From the NCBI RefSeq assembly GCF_014652235.1, contig NZ_BMYK01000034.1, positions 1 through 57,602 of the forward strand: DNA of 57,602 nt, in the 5' to 3' direction. The notes below the pieces were generated by a model. The model was not told the origin of the DNA and did no database searches. It saw nothing but the letters and a program-made list of their open reading frames with translations. Every line of letters starts with the position of its first letter. The stretch's first letter is position 1. The DNA comes from Pseudorhodoferax aquiterrae. Its GTDB lineage: Bacteria; Pseudomonadota; Gammaproteobacteria; Burkholderiales; Burkholderiaceae_C. Below, piece after piece: positions 47,207 through 57,602 of the stretch. The translations under genes were made by a program, and so were the position numbers.

Positions 47207-48016
47207 ATGAAAAAGACATCCATTGCCGCGATCGCGGCCGCCGGCCTCGCCCTGGCGATCGCAAGCGGCAATGCGGCCGCCGCCCCGATCAACTGGGACT
47301 ACACAGTCACCAGCTCCTTCTCGGTTCTCCCCGGTTCGACCACCTTCACCAGCGGCTCCGGCTGCCAGAGCGTCTCGGCTTCGTCCATCACCTGGGGGGC
47401 ATGTCCCACCGGTCCCGCCGGTCCCGGCCGCAGCGGCATCGGCATCAGCAACAACCCCCAGACCGGCATGTTGACGACCAACGGCGCAGCCGAAAGCGCG
47501 AACACCTACACGCACAGCAACAACGTGGTGTCCGGTGCCTATGCGACGCTGAAGAGCGCCACCATCAACGCCACGCTGGGACTGCGGGCCGCCGGCTCGG
47601 CCGATCCCTACATCTACAAGACCGCCACCTACAAGATCCTGTTCGCCGAAACGCCCAACACGGCCGGCACCTGTGCGGCGACCAGCCCGGTCGGCAATCC
47701 CTGCAACGACATCTGGGTGCTGGACGGTTCCCTGAACGAGACGATCACGCTGGGCGGTGACGAGTACTTCTTCAGCTTCTTCGCCGCTCCCGCACTGGCC
47801 ACGCTGCCCGATGCCGTTTGCGCCGCCGCGGGCGCCGCCGATGGCTGCATCGGCTTCACGACGGTCGAAGGCCAGGAGAACGCCGTCAACTTCCTGCTGA
47901 AGGTCACCAGCACGCCGCTGGTGGTCGAAGTGCCCGAGCCGGCATCGGTCGCACTGCTGGGCCTCGGCCTGGTGGGCCTGGCCGGCACGCGCCGCCGGCG
48001 GCTGAACAAGGCCTGA
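47207..48016 (+). CDS. THxN-family PEP-CTERM sorted protein
   Basis: 269-aa exported protein. The signal peptide is MKKTSIAAIAAAGLALAIA...AAAA. The mature domain contains NTYTHSNNVV, the THxN signature of this PEP-CTERM subfamily, and four or more Cys. The C-terminus is a full sorting signal: VPEPASVALLGLGLVGLAG then RRRRLNKA. Exosortase would cleave it during export; such proteins accompany exopolysaccharide. AAAGGAG precedes the ATG. The promoter looks sigma-54 type and a strong terminator follows. Exosortase and prsKR genes are not in this window. Confidence 0.94.
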   Translation: MKKTSIAAIAAAGLALAIASGNAAAAPINWDYTVTSSFSVLPGSTTFTSGSGCQSVSASSITWGACPTGPAGPGRSGIGISNNPQTGMLTTNGAAESANTYTHSNNVVSGAYATLKSATINATLGLRAAGSADPYIYKTATYKILFAETPNTAGTCAATSPVGNPCNDIWVLDGSLNETITLGGDEYFFSFFAAPALATLPDAVCAAAGAADGCIGFTTVEGQENAVNFLLKVTSTPLVVEVPEPASVALLGLGLVGLAGTRRRRLNKA

Positions 48017-48037
48017 ACAGGTCGTCGAGCCTCCAGG

Positions 48038-48061
48038 AACCCCGCCCCGGCGGGGTTTTTT
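48038..48061 (+). terminator. Rho-independent terminator after the PEP-CTERM gene
   Basis: AACCCCGCC-CC-GGCGGGGTTTTTT: an 8-bp-plus GC stem with a short loop followed by six T, 22 bases after the PEP-CTERM stop. It also lies just past the convergent chemoreceptor stop and could serve both strands. Confidence 0.9.
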
Positions 48062-48085
48062 GATGGGCCTTGGACGCCGCTGCGT

Positions 48086-49816
48086 TCAGAAGGATTCCCA
48101 GTCGCCCTGCTCGTGCGCCAGGGCCGGTGCCGGCCGGGCTGCCTTGGCCGGGGCGGGGGCAGCGGCCTTCAGCGCCGGAGCGCCCTTGACTGCGGCCACG
48201 GGACGGGCGCGCGGCGCCGGCTGCGGCTTCTTGCGCGGCGCCTGCGGCGCGGCTGCGGCGGGTTGCAGCGCGGGCCCGCCTTCGATCCGGAACACACTCA
48301 CGGCGCTCGCCAGCTGGCCGGCCTGGGCCTTCAAGGCGCCGGTGGCAGCGGCCGCCTCTTCGACCAGCGCCGCGTTCTGCTGTGTCACCGTGTCCATCTG
48401 CGAGACCGCCTGGTGCACCTGCTCGATGCCCTGGCTCTGCTCCTGGCTGGCGGCCGTGATCTCGGCCACCAGGTCGCTCACGCGCTGCACGCTCTGCACG
48501 ATGGCGTCCATGGTGCGGCCGGCCTCCGCCACCTGGGCGCTGCCCTCCTCGACCTTGGCCACCGAGTCGCCGATGAGCTGCTTGACGTCCTTGGCCGCGG
48601 CGGCCGAGCGCTGGGCCAGCGCCCGCACCTCGCCCGCCACCACGGCGAAGCCGCGGCCCTGCTCGCCGGCACGCGCCGCCTCCACGGCCGCGTTGAGCGC
48701 CAGGATGTTGGTCTGGAACGCGATGCCGTCGATCACGCCGATGATGTCGGCGATCTTGCGGCTGCTGTCGTTGATCGCGCCCATGGTGCCGACCACGCCG
48801 GCCACCACCTCGCCGCCCTGCACGGCGGTCTTGGACGCCGAGGCCGCCAACTGGTTGGCCTGGCGCGCGTTGTCGGCGTTCTGGCGCACGGTGCTGGTCA
48901 GCTGCTCCATCGAGGCGGCCGTCTGCTGCAGCGAGCTGGCCTGCTCCTCGGTGCGCGAGGACAGGTCCTGGTTGCCCGCGTCGATCTCGCTGGAGGCCGT
49001 GGCGATGCTGTCGGTGCCCGAGCGCACGCTGGCCACCACCTGCGCCAGGCTGGCGTTCATGTCCTGCAGCGCCTGCAGCAGCTGGCCGGTCTCGTCGCGC
49101 GAGTCCACGTGCACGCGGCTCGTGAGGTCGCTGGCGGCCACGGCGCGCGCCACGCGAACGGCCTGCGACAGCGGCCGCGTGATACCCACGGTCAGACGCC
49201 AGGCGAACAGCCCGCCGGCCAGCAGGCCCAGCAGGCCCAGGCCGGTCATGAGCAGCCGGCTCTGCGCGTAGATGCCGTCGATGCGCGCGGCGGTGGCGTC
49301 GATGCTGGCGCGCTGCATGTCCAGCAGTTTCTGGATCAGGTCGGTGTACTTGTCGGTGGCGGGCAGGTAGACCTGGGTCAGCAGGCGCTCGGCCTCCTCG
49401 GCCTGTCCGTCGGTCTTGGCCTTGACGGCCTGGTCGCGCGAGGACAGGTAGAGCACGCGCGCCTGCTGGATCTGGGCCCACAGCGCCTGCTCCTCGGGGC
49501 TGGTCAGCAGCGGCTCGATGCGCTTTTGCAGCTCGCCCGATTCCTTGGTGCTGGTGGCAGCGTCCGCGGCGAAGAACTGGCCGAGCGAGGGGTCGGTGCT
49601 CTTGACGATGGCCGTGGTGCGGCGCGCACCGCTGTACACGTAGCGGTACCAGTCGCTGATCATGCGCTCCATGGCCAGCGGCTGCTGGGTCATGGCTTGC
49701 GTGGCCTGGGCCACCGTCTGCAGCCGCCACAGGCCGACCGCCGTGATGAGGGCCATCACGACCAGGATGAGCGCGAAACCGCCGCCCAGGCGGGTACCGA
49801 TGCGTAGATTCTTCAT
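48086..49816 (-). CDS. Methyl-accepting chemotaxis protein with C-terminal pentapeptide
   Basis: 576-aa chemoreceptor. TM1 is at about 10-32 ([19 protein letters not shown]), a four-helix-bundle-type periplasmic sensor domain follows, and TM2 is at about 186-210, then HAMP. The signalling hairpin tip is intact ([32 protein letters not shown]). After an Ala/Pro-rich linker the protein ends DWESF, a W-x-x-F pentapeptide that tethers CheR/CheB as NWETF does in Tsr. The ligand is unknown. No che genes lie nearby. Confidence 0.95.
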   Translation of the reverse strand: MKNLRIGTRLGGGFALILVVMALITAVGLWRLQTVAQATQAMTQQPLAMERMISDWYRYVYSGARRTTAIVKSTDPSLGQFFAADAATSTKESGELQKRIEPLLTSPEEQALWAQIQQARVLYLSSRDQAVKAKTDGQAEEAERLLTQVYLPATDKYTDLIQKLLDMQRASIDATAARIDGIYAQSRLLMTGLGLLGLLAGGLFAWRLTVGITRPLSQAVRVARAVAASDLTSRVHVDSRDETGQLLQALQDMNASLAQVVASVRSGTDSIATASSEIDAGNQDLSSRTEEQASSLQQTAASMEQLTSTVRQNADNARQANQLAASASKTAVQGGEVVAGVVGTMGAINDSSRKIADIIGVIDGIAFQTNILALNAAVEAARAGEQGRGFAVVAGEVRALAQRSAAAAKDVKQLIGDSVAKVEEGSAQVAEAGRTMDAIVQSVQRVSDLVAEITAASQEQSQGIEQVHQAVSQMDTVTQQNAALVEEAAAATGALKAQAGQLASAVSVFRIEGGPALQPAAAAPQAPRKKPQPAPRARPVAAVKGAPALKAAAPAPAKAARPAPALAHEQGDWESF

Positions 49817-50018
49817 GCGAGCAGAAACGAAAAGGACAAAGGCAGTGACCCGGCCCTGTCAGGGCGGGTGCATCAATTTGTCTATTTTCTGCGCAAATTA
49901 TTTCTGTTATTGGATCGGAATATCCGCTGACGACACGGATGCGACCGGCCATCGCACAGGCCTCGTCCGCAGGCCGCTCCCACGGCTGTGGCAAGCTTCG
50001 CCGCTTTGCACCGCTTCC
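49817..50018. other. Divergent chemoreceptor/DUF1653 promoter region
   Basis: 202 bases with an AT-rich centre (about 49873-49925: TTTGTCTATTTTCTGCGCAAATTATTTCTG). I looked for a sigma-28 flagellar promoter on the minus strand; CCGATCCAATAA is only a partial match. No gene is visible. Confidence 0.35.
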
Positions 50019-50252
50019 ATGGACGACGATCTGCCGCCCCTGCCCCCCATCGCGCCCGGCCGCTACCGCCATTACAAGGGCGGCGAGTACGAGGTGCTCG
50101 CCGTCGCGCGGCACAGCGAGACGCTGGAGCCGCTCGTCGTCTACCGGCCCCTCTACAACACCACGGGCTGGTGGGTGCGGCCGCACGCCATGTTCGTCGG
50201 CAGTGTGGAGATCGACGGCCGGGAGCAGCCCCGCTTCGCCTTCATCGGCTGA
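50019..50252 (+). CDS. DUF1653 domain protein
   Basis: 77-aa protein of a family with no assigned activity. The domain fills the protein: GRYRHYKGGEYEVLAVARHSET, EPLVVYRPLYNTTGWWVRP and MFVGSVEIDGREQPRF. The ATG at 50019 is the only start that leaves the domain intact without a long unrelated leader. It converges on the dihydrolipoyl dehydrogenase gene with an 18-base gap. Confidence 0.88.
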   Translation: MDDDLPPLPPIAPGRYRHYKGGEYEVLAVARHSETLEPLVVYRPLYNTTGWWVRPHAMFVGSVEIDGREQPRFAFIG

Positions 50253-50270
50253 CCGGGGCCGCGGGCGCGG

Positions 50271-51662
50271 CTACACGTGGATGGCCCGGCCCAGTGCGCG
50301 CAGGGCCGCCTCCTGCACGGCCTCGCCCAGCGTGGGATGGGCGTGGACGATGCCGCCCACGTCCTCCAGCCGCGCGCCCATCTCGATCGCGTAGCTGAAG
50401 GCCGCCGCGAGTTCGGACACGCCGTGGCCCACGGCCTGCCAGCCCAGCACCAGGTGGTTGTCCTGGCGTGCCACCACGCGCACGAAGCCCTCGCCGCCCT
50501 CCATCGTCAGCGCCCGGCCATTGGCCGCGAACGGGAACTGCGCAGCGAGCACCGCGATGCCGGCCTGCGCGGCCTGGGCCTGCGTGTGGCCCACGGCCAC
50601 CACCTCGGGGTCGGTGAAGCACACGGCCGGGATCGCCAGTGGCGCGAAGCGGCGCTTGTGGCCCGCGATGCACTCGGCCGCCACCTCGCCCTGGGCCATG
50701 GCCCGGTGCGCGAGCATGGGTTCGCCGGTGAGGTCGCCGATGGCCCAGACGTTGCGCATGGAGGTGCGGCCCGTGGCGTCCACCTTCACGGCCCGGCCCT
50801 CCATCTCCAGCTGCAGCGATTCGAGGCCGGCCGTGCGCGGGCGCCGGCCCGCCGCGACCAGCACCCGGTCGGCCGGCAGCACGAACTCGTCGGCATGCCG
50901 GCTGCGTACGCGCAGACCGCTGCCGTCGGCCGTGAGGCCCTCGGCCGTGCAGCCCAGGTGCAGCACGATGCCCATGCGTTTCAAGGCGGCCAGTACCGGC
51001 TTGCCCAGATCCTCGTCGTAGCCGGGCAGCACGCGCTCGGCCACGTCGACCACCGTGACCTCGGCGCCCAGCTTGCGCCAGGCCATGCCCAGTTCCAGGC
51101 CGATGTAGCCGGCGCCGACCACGACCAGCTGCCGCGGCACCTCGGTCAGCGCCAGCGCCTCGGTGGACGAGAGCACCTTGCCCCCGAACGGCAGCTGCGC
51201 CAGCGCCATGGGCTCGGAGCCCGTGGCCAGCAACAGGTGCTCGCACTGGATGCGCACGGCCTCACCGTCCTCGCGCGCCACGTCCACGGTCTTGCCGTCG
51301 ACGATGCGGGCCCAGCCTGCCACCACCTGCACGCCGGCCTTGCGCAGCAGTGCGGCCACGCCGCCCGTGAGCTTGCCGACCACACCCTCTTTCCAGGCCT
51401 GCGTGACCGCGAGGTCGATGCCGGCCGACCCTGCACGGATGCCGAGCGGCGAAGCGGTCGTGGCACGCCGCACGCGGTCGTATTCGTCGGCCGCGTGGAT
51501 CAGCGCCTTGGAGGGGATGCAGCCGATGTTCAGACAGGTGCCGCCCGGCGCCATGCCTTCCACCAGGGTCGTGGCCACGCCCAGCTGCGCCGCGCGGATG
51601 GCGGCCACGTAGCCGCCCGGCCCGCCGCCGATGACGAGCAATGTCGTTGTCTTCGATGCCAT
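50271..51662 (-). CDS. lpdA: Dihydrolipoyl dehydrogenase (E3) of the branched-chain complex
   Basis: 463-aa flavoprotein that reoxidises the dihydrolipoyl group of E2 with NAD. The FAD motif is [19 protein letters not shown]; the redox disulfide is in [13 protein letters not shown]; the NAD site is [16 protein letters not shown]; the C-terminal His-Glu pair lies in [10 protein letters not shown]. It is the last gene of the Bkd operon and starts 2 bases after the E2 stop. A GTG at 51668 would overlap E2; the ATG is preferred. Confidence 0.93.
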   Translation of the reverse strand: MASKTTTLLVIGGGPGGYVAAIRAAQLGVATTLVEGMAPGGTCLNIGCIPSKALIHAADEYDRVRRATTASPLGIRAGSAGIDLAVTQAWKEGVVGKLTGGVAALLRKAGVQVVAGWARIVDGKTVDVAREDGEAVRIQCEHLLLATGSEPMALAQLPFGGKVLSSTEALALTEVPRQLVVVGAGYIGLELGMAWRKLGAEVTVVDVAERVLPGYDEDLGKPVLAALKRMGIVLHLGCTAEGLTADGSGLRVRSRHADEFVLPADRVLVAAGRRPRTAGLESLQLEMEGRAVKVDATGRTSMRNVWAIGDLTGEPMLAHRAMAQGEVAAECIAGHKRRFAPLAIPAVCFTDPEVVAVGHTQAQAAQAGIAVLAAQFPFAANGRALTMEGGEGFVRVVARQDNHLVLGWQAVGHGVSELAAAFSYAIEMGARLEDVGGIVHAHPTLGEAVQEAALRALGRAIHV

Positions 51663-51664
51663 GG

Positions 51665-52939
51665 TCACTCCACGAACAACAGGGCCGGGGTTTCCAGCAA
51701 GGCGCGCACGGCCTGGATGAACTGCGCCGCGTCCATGCCGTCGACCACGCGGTGGTCGAAGGACGACGACAGGTTCATGAGCTTGCGCCCCACGACGGCG
51801 CCGCCACGGAACACCGGGCGCTCGACGATCTTGTTGACGCCGACGATGGCCACCTCGGGATGGTTGATGACGGGCGTGGTCACCAGGCCGCCCAAGGGGC
51901 CCAGGCTGCTGATCGTGATGGTCGAGCCCGACAGTTCGTCGCGCCCGGCCTTGCCGCTGCGGCCGGCCTCGGCCAGGCGAGCGATCTCGCGCGCGCAGGC
52001 CCAGGGATCCATGGCTTCGGCATGGCGCAGCACGGGCACCAGCAGGCCGTTGTCGGTCTGCGTGGCCATGCCCAGATGGACGGCCTCAAAGCGCGTGACC
52101 ACGCCGGCATCGTCGTCGAAGCGCGCATTCATCTGCGGGAAATCGCGCAGCGCGATCACCAGCGCACGGGCCAGCAGCGGCAACAGCGTGAGCTTGCCGC
52201 GCGTGGCCCCGTAGCGTTCGTTGAGCTGCGCGCGCAAGGCCTCGAGATCGGTGACATCGATCTCCTCCACGTAGCTGAAGTGCGGGATGCGGCGCTTGGC
52301 CTCCTGCATCTTTTGCGCGATCTTGCGGCGCAGGCCGATCAGCGGTACAGCCTCCTCGCCATGGCGTTGGGCGTAGCCGCTGCCCGCGCTGGGCGTGCGC
52401 GGCTGGCCGCCCGAGACGAGGTAGACGTCCAGGTCCTCGTGCGTGATGCGGCCGGCCGGGCCGCTGCCGTGCACGAACTGCAACGCGATGCCGAGTTCCC
52501 AGGCGCGCTGGCGCACGGCCGGCGAGGCGATCGGCTTTTCGCCGGGCGCGCGCATGGCCACGGGGGCGGCGACCGGTGGGCGCTGCACGGGGACCGGTGC
52601 TGCCGCTGCAGGGGCGGCGACCGGTGCGGCGACCGGTGTGGCGACCGGTGTGGCAACAGCGGCCACCTGCGGCGCTTTGGCCGCCACGTTGCCAGCGCCC
52701 GCGACCTCGAGCCGGATCAACTCGGCACCGACCGCCAGCAGCGCCCCGGGCTGGCCACCCAGTTCGAGCACCGTGCCCGCCACTGGCGAGGGGATCTCCA
52801 CGGTCGCCTTGTCGGTCATCACGTCGGCCAGGATCTGGTCCTCGGCCACCGTGTCGCCGGGCTGCACGCGCCATTCGACCAGTTCCACTTCGGCGATGCC
52901 TTCGCCGATGTCGGGCATCTTGATGGTGTAGTGGCCCAT
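51665..52939 (-). CDS. bkdB: Branched-chain alpha-keto acid dehydrogenase E2 (lipoamide acyltransferase)
   Basis: 424-aa E2. A single lipoyl domain (about 2-76) has the lipoylated Lys in [12 protein letters not shown]. An Ala/Pro/Val/Thr linker with VATP repeats leads to the peripheral subunit-binding domain (about 135-172, [14 protein letters not shown]...[12 protein letters not shown]) and the catalytic domain with SFDHRVVDG. The context and acceptor-domain features fit Bkd rather than PDH. It is preceded by the hairpin element at 52941-53015 that separates it from E1-beta. Confidence 0.92.
   Translation of the reverse strand: MGHYTIKMPDIGEGIAEVELVEWRVQPGDTVAEDQILADVMTDKATVEIPSPVAGTVLELGGQPGALLAVGAELIRLEVAGAGNVAAKAPQVAAVATPVATPVAAPVAAPAAAAPVPVQRPPVAAPVAMRAPGEKPIASPAVRQRAWELGIALQFVHGSGPAGRITHEDLDVYLVSGGQPRTPSAGSGYAQRHGEEAVPLIGLRRKIAQKMQEAKRRIPHFSYVEEIDVTDLEALRAQLNERYGATRGKLTLLPLLARALVIALRDFPQMNARFDDDAGVVTRFEAVHLGMATQTDNGLLVPVLRHAEAMDPWACAREIARLAEAGRSGKAGRDELSGSTITISSLGPLGGLVTTPVINHPEVAIVGVNKIVERPVFRGGAVVGRKLMNLSSSFDHRVVDGMDAAQFIQAVRALLETPALLFVE
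52614..52649. repeat. 12-bp tandem repeat encoding the E2 linker
   Basis: Three consecutive copies of G(C/T)GGCGACCGGT at 52614, 52626 and 52638, followed by a decayed fourth. On the coding (minus) strand each unit encodes a V/A-A/T-T-P type step of the flexible linker. Copy number is likely to vary between strains. Confidence 0.8.
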
Positions 52940-52940
52940 G

Positions 52941-53015
52941 TCAGTGCCGCCCGGCCGCCCGAAGGCACTGAAGCTCCCCCTCGGGGGGGCAGCGATACAC
53001 GCAGTGATGAGCGTG
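52941..53015. repeat. Triple-hairpin intercistronic element
   Basis: Between E1-beta and E2. Stem 1: TCAGTGCC (52941-52948) with GGCACTGA (52964-52971). Stem 2: GCTCCCCC (52973-52980) with GGGGGGGCAGC (52983-52993). Stem 3: CACGC (52998-53002) with GCGTG (53011-53015). It fills most of the 81-base gap. Such arrays resemble REP-type repeats; very similar strings recur, as I recall, between genes in Comamonadaceae genomes. It could protect or limit mRNA and tune E2 expression. Confidence 0.7.
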
Positions 53016-53020
53016 GGGGG

Positions 53021-54085
53021 TCATGATTTCTCCATCGCGCGTTGGAACGCGGCACCGACGCGGTCGGGCCCCGGGAAGTAGGCCCATTCCTGGGCGTGCG
53101 GGTACGGCGTGTCCCAGCCGGTCACGCGCTCGATGGGCGCCTCCAGCTGGTAGAAGCAGTGCTCCTGCACCAGGGCCGACAGTTCGGCGCCGAAGCCGCT
53201 GGTCTTGGTCGCTTCGTGCACGATCACGCAGCGGCCGGTCTTCTTGACGGATGCGACGATGGTGTCCAGGTCCAGCGGCCAGATCGAGCGCAGGTCGATG
53301 ATCTCGGCGTCGATGCCGGTCTCGCGCGCCGCGCACTCGGCCACCCAGGTCATGGTGCCGTAGGTCAGCACCGTGAGTTGGCTGCCGGGTCGGAACACGG
53401 CCGCCGACTCCAGCGGCACGCGGTAGTAGCCCTCGGGCACCATGCCCAGCGCATGCTTGGACCAGGGCACGACCGGCCGGTCGTGGTGGCCGTCAAAGGG
53501 GCCGTTGTACAGCCGCTTGGGCTCCAGGAAGATGACGGGGTCGTTGCACTCGATGGCGGCAATCAGCAGGCCTTTGGCGTCGTACGGGTTGCTGGGCAGC
53601 ACGGTGCGCAGCCCGCTGACGTGCGTGAACAGCGCCTCGGGACTCTGGCTGTGCGTCTGCCCGCCGTAGATGCCGCCGCCGCAGGGCATGCGCACCGTGA
53701 TCGGACAGGTGAAGTCGCCGGCCGAACGGTAGCGCAGCCGCGCGGCCTCGGAGACCAGTTGGTCCGAGGCCGGGTAGAAGTAGTCGGCGAACTGGATCTC
53801 GGCCACGGGGCGCAGGCCGTAGGCGCCCATGCCCACGGCCACGCCCACAATGCCGCCCTCGCTGATCGGCGCGTCGAAGCAGCGCGTCTTGCCGTACTTG
53901 GCCTGCAGGCCTTCGGTCACGCGGAACACGCCGCCGAAATAGCCCACGTCCTGGCCGAACACGACCACGTCGGGGTCGCGCGCCATCACCACGTCCAGCG
54001 CCGAGCGCAGGGCTTGGATCATGGTCATGGGCTTGCTGGTGGTCTCTGCCGTTTCCACCGCCGGGTTCTTGACTTCGGTCAGCAT
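53021..54085 (-). CDS. bkdA2: Branched-chain alpha-keto acid dehydrogenase E1, beta subunit
   Basis: 354-aa transketolase-like subunit that pairs with E1-alpha. It starts MLTEVKNPAVETAET, then SALDVVMARDPDVVVFGQDVGYFGGVFRVTEGL, FDAPISEGGIVGVAVGMGAYG, PCGGGIYGGQTHSQSPEA and the C-terminal DLRSIWPLDLDTIVASVKKTGR. The ATG lies 2 bases after the E1-alpha stop. The stop is followed by the hairpin element before E2. Confidence 0.94.
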   Translation of the reverse strand: MLTEVKNPAVETAETTSKPMTMIQALRSALDVVMARDPDVVVFGQDVGYFGGVFRVTEGLQAKYGKTRCFDAPISEGGIVGVAVGMGAYGLRPVAEIQFADYFYPASDQLVSEAARLRYRSAGDFTCPITVRMPCGGGIYGGQTHSQSPEALFTHVSGLRTVLPSNPYDAKGLLIAAIECNDPVIFLEPKRLYNGPFDGHHDRPVVPWSKHALGMVPEGYYRVPLESAAVFRPGSQLTVLTYGTMTWVAECAARETGIDAEIIDLRSIWPLDLDTIVASVKKTGRCVIVHEATKTSGFGAELSALVQEHCFYQLEAPIERVTGWDTPYPHAQEWAYFPGPDRVGAAFQRAMEKS

Positions 54086-54087
54086 CT

Positions 54088-55804
<1,717 letters not shown>

Positions 55805-55808
55805 GGGA

Positions 55809-56209
55809 TCAGGTCTGGGCGGAAGGCAGGTGTCGGGGGCCGAACGATGCCGGCAGCAGTTCGTCGAGTGTGAAGCTGGCCAGCACGCCAGCAGCGCCCG
55901 CCGCGTGCACGCGCGTGCCGTCGATGGCGAACTCGCGGATGCGTTGGCGGCAGTTGCCGCAGGGCGTGATGGGCTCGGGCCCGTCGCCCACGACCAGGAT
56001 CTCGGCGATGGCGCGCCCGCCGGCCGCAACCATGGCCGCGATGGCGCCGGCCTCGGCACAGGTGCCGCTCGGGTAGGCCGCGTTCTCCACGTTGCAGCCT
56101 GCGAACACGCGCCCGTCGGGCGTGGCCAGCGCGGCGCCGACCTTGTAGCGCGAGTACGGCGCATGGGCGTTGGCCTGGGCCGCGCGGGCTGCAGCCAGCA
56201 AGGCCTCGG

Positions 56210-56213
<4 letters not shown>
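55809..56213 (-). CDS. cdd: Cytidine deaminase
   Basis: 134-aa homotetrameric-type cytidine deaminase. Substrate segments are APYSRYKVGAAL and GCNVENAAYPSGTCAE; zinc ligands are C52, C85 and C88 (PCGNCRQ), and E54 is the proton shuttle. Translation starts at GTG, overlapping the upstream aldo/keto reductase stop (GTGA). It converts cytidine and deoxycytidine to uridine forms for pyrimidine salvage. The family's usual length is near 132. Confidence 0.94.
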
Positions 56214-57190
<977 letters not shown>

Positions 57191-57258
57191 GGGAGAGGCT
57201 TCACAGGAAAGGGAAGCAGGCCATGATAGACCCGCAGCCCCGTGCGGCGCTGGCTGTC

Positions 57259-57602
57259 TCAGGCCGTCGCCGCGATCACCACGCCCTGCTGGGCGGCGGC
57301 GTCGCGCAGCGCCTGCAGCGCCGCATCGAAATCGAAGTCCTGCACGGCCCGCGCGATGGCCGCCAGCGCCTCGGCCCCGCAGACCTGCACCAGCGCGGCG
57401 CGGTGCGCGGCCAGGTAGTCCTCGGCCTGGGCATCACAGTCGGCCAGCAGGCGCGCGAACGCCTGGGCGTGGCCGGCCGCTTCGGCCGCATCGAGGGCCG
57501 ACGCCGGGGGCCCTGGCGTGGGCATGGACGTTTCGCTGCCCCGGGCCCTGTGCAGCGCCTGCACCTTGGCATGCAGCTCGGCGCCGAAGGCGGCCAGCGC
57601 CT
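57259..57602 (-). CDS. C-terminal fragment of a gene cut by the window edge
   Basis: The minus-strand frame is open from the stop at 57259 through the right edge (57602), so the 5' end is missing. The visible part is helical: FGAELHAKVQALHRARG, then a Pro-rich linker (TPGPPASAL) and DCDAQAEDYLAAHRAALV with a final VQDFDFDAALQALRDAA. The last segment resembles the C-terminal tails of hybrid sensor kinases in this order (compare [13 protein letters not shown] at the end of the MHYT kinase here). The identity is therefore tentative. Confidence 0.55.
   Translation of the reverse strand, partial: ALAAFGAELHAKVQALHRARGSETSMPTPGPPASALDAAEAAGHAQAFARLLADCDAQAEDYLAAHRAALVQVCGAEALAAIARAVQDFDFDAALQALRDAAAQQGVVIAATA

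Noticed and set aside
49860-49930. Sigma-28 flagellar promoter for the chemoreceptor
   Set aside because: The minus strand shows only CCGATCCAATAA; the expected TAAA-N15-GCCGATAA spacing and sequence are not met.

Overview
This window comes from a GC-rich betaproteobacterium. The gene content points to Burkholderiales, most likely Comamonadaceae: a PEP-CTERM protein of the THxN type, a DUF3182 protein, a patatin/3-hydroxybutyrate dehydrogenase pair, a YciH-type SUI1 protein, a ProQ/FinO protein and a Bkd complex. The family assignment is inference, because there is no rRNA or other marker here. The DNA looks like ordinary chromosome. I saw no rRNA, tRNA, IS element, prophage or CRISPR array.

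Layout. (1) 1-2687: a TonB-dependent receptor (BtuB type) behind a clear cobalamin riboswitch. (2) 2879-5351: an operon of a THI5-like binding protein, a nucleoside deaminase and a 2-oxoglutarate/Fe(II) oxygenase, followed by a 222-bp element with near-perfect 22-bp inverted ends. (3) 5.6-7.0 kb: MBL-fold and VOC proteins. (4) 7042-13364: the most interesting block. It holds an SPFH/SHOCT protein, a zinc-ribbon DUF4178 membrane protein, DUF350, a membrane-embedded spermidine-synthase-like enzyme, a Tat/lipoprotein FAD oxidoreductase and, convergent with them, a small pyruvoyl S-adenosylmethionine decarboxylase. Together they suggest a membrane-located polyamine-type chemistry module. (5) 13.4-16.3 kb: FKBP, a patatin-like protein, 3-hydroxybutyrate dehydrogenase and an ABM monooxygenase. 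(6) 16.3-22.2 kb: a complete RND efflux system (adaptor, pump, outer-membrane lipoprotein). (7) 22.5-30.5 kb: haloacid dehalogenase, LLM flavoprotein, ProQ/FinO, GST, SUI1, aminotransferase, gamma-glutamyltransferase and endonuclease III. (8) 30.5-40.5 kb: two cobalamin genes (cobT, cobQ), each directly upstream of a signalling gene (a GGDEF/EAL protein and an MHYT hybrid kinase), with a DUF3182/hydrolase pair between them. (9) 40.5-50.3 kb: a Pat-type acyl-CoA ligase/acetyltransferase, a phospholipase D lipoprotein, YceI, a PanE-like reductase, a PEP-CTERM protein behind a candidate sigma-54 promoter, a chemoreceptor and DUF1653. (10) 50.3-55.3 kb: the four-gene branched-chain keto-acid dehydrogenase operon, with a triple-hairpin element inside it. 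(11) 55.4 kb to the end: a CHMI-like isomerase, cytidine deaminase, an aldo/keto reductase and a gene cut by the window edge.

Three features recur. Genes are tightly packed, with stop/start overlaps of the ATGA or GTGA type. TAnnnT or CACAAT -10-like boxes lie only a few bases before several start codons, suggesting short-leader or leaderless mRNAs. Structured repeats sit between genes at 5351-5572 and 52941-53015. Cobalamin use is tied together by the riboswitch-controlled receptor, CobT and CobQ, but these three are scattered over 38 kb.
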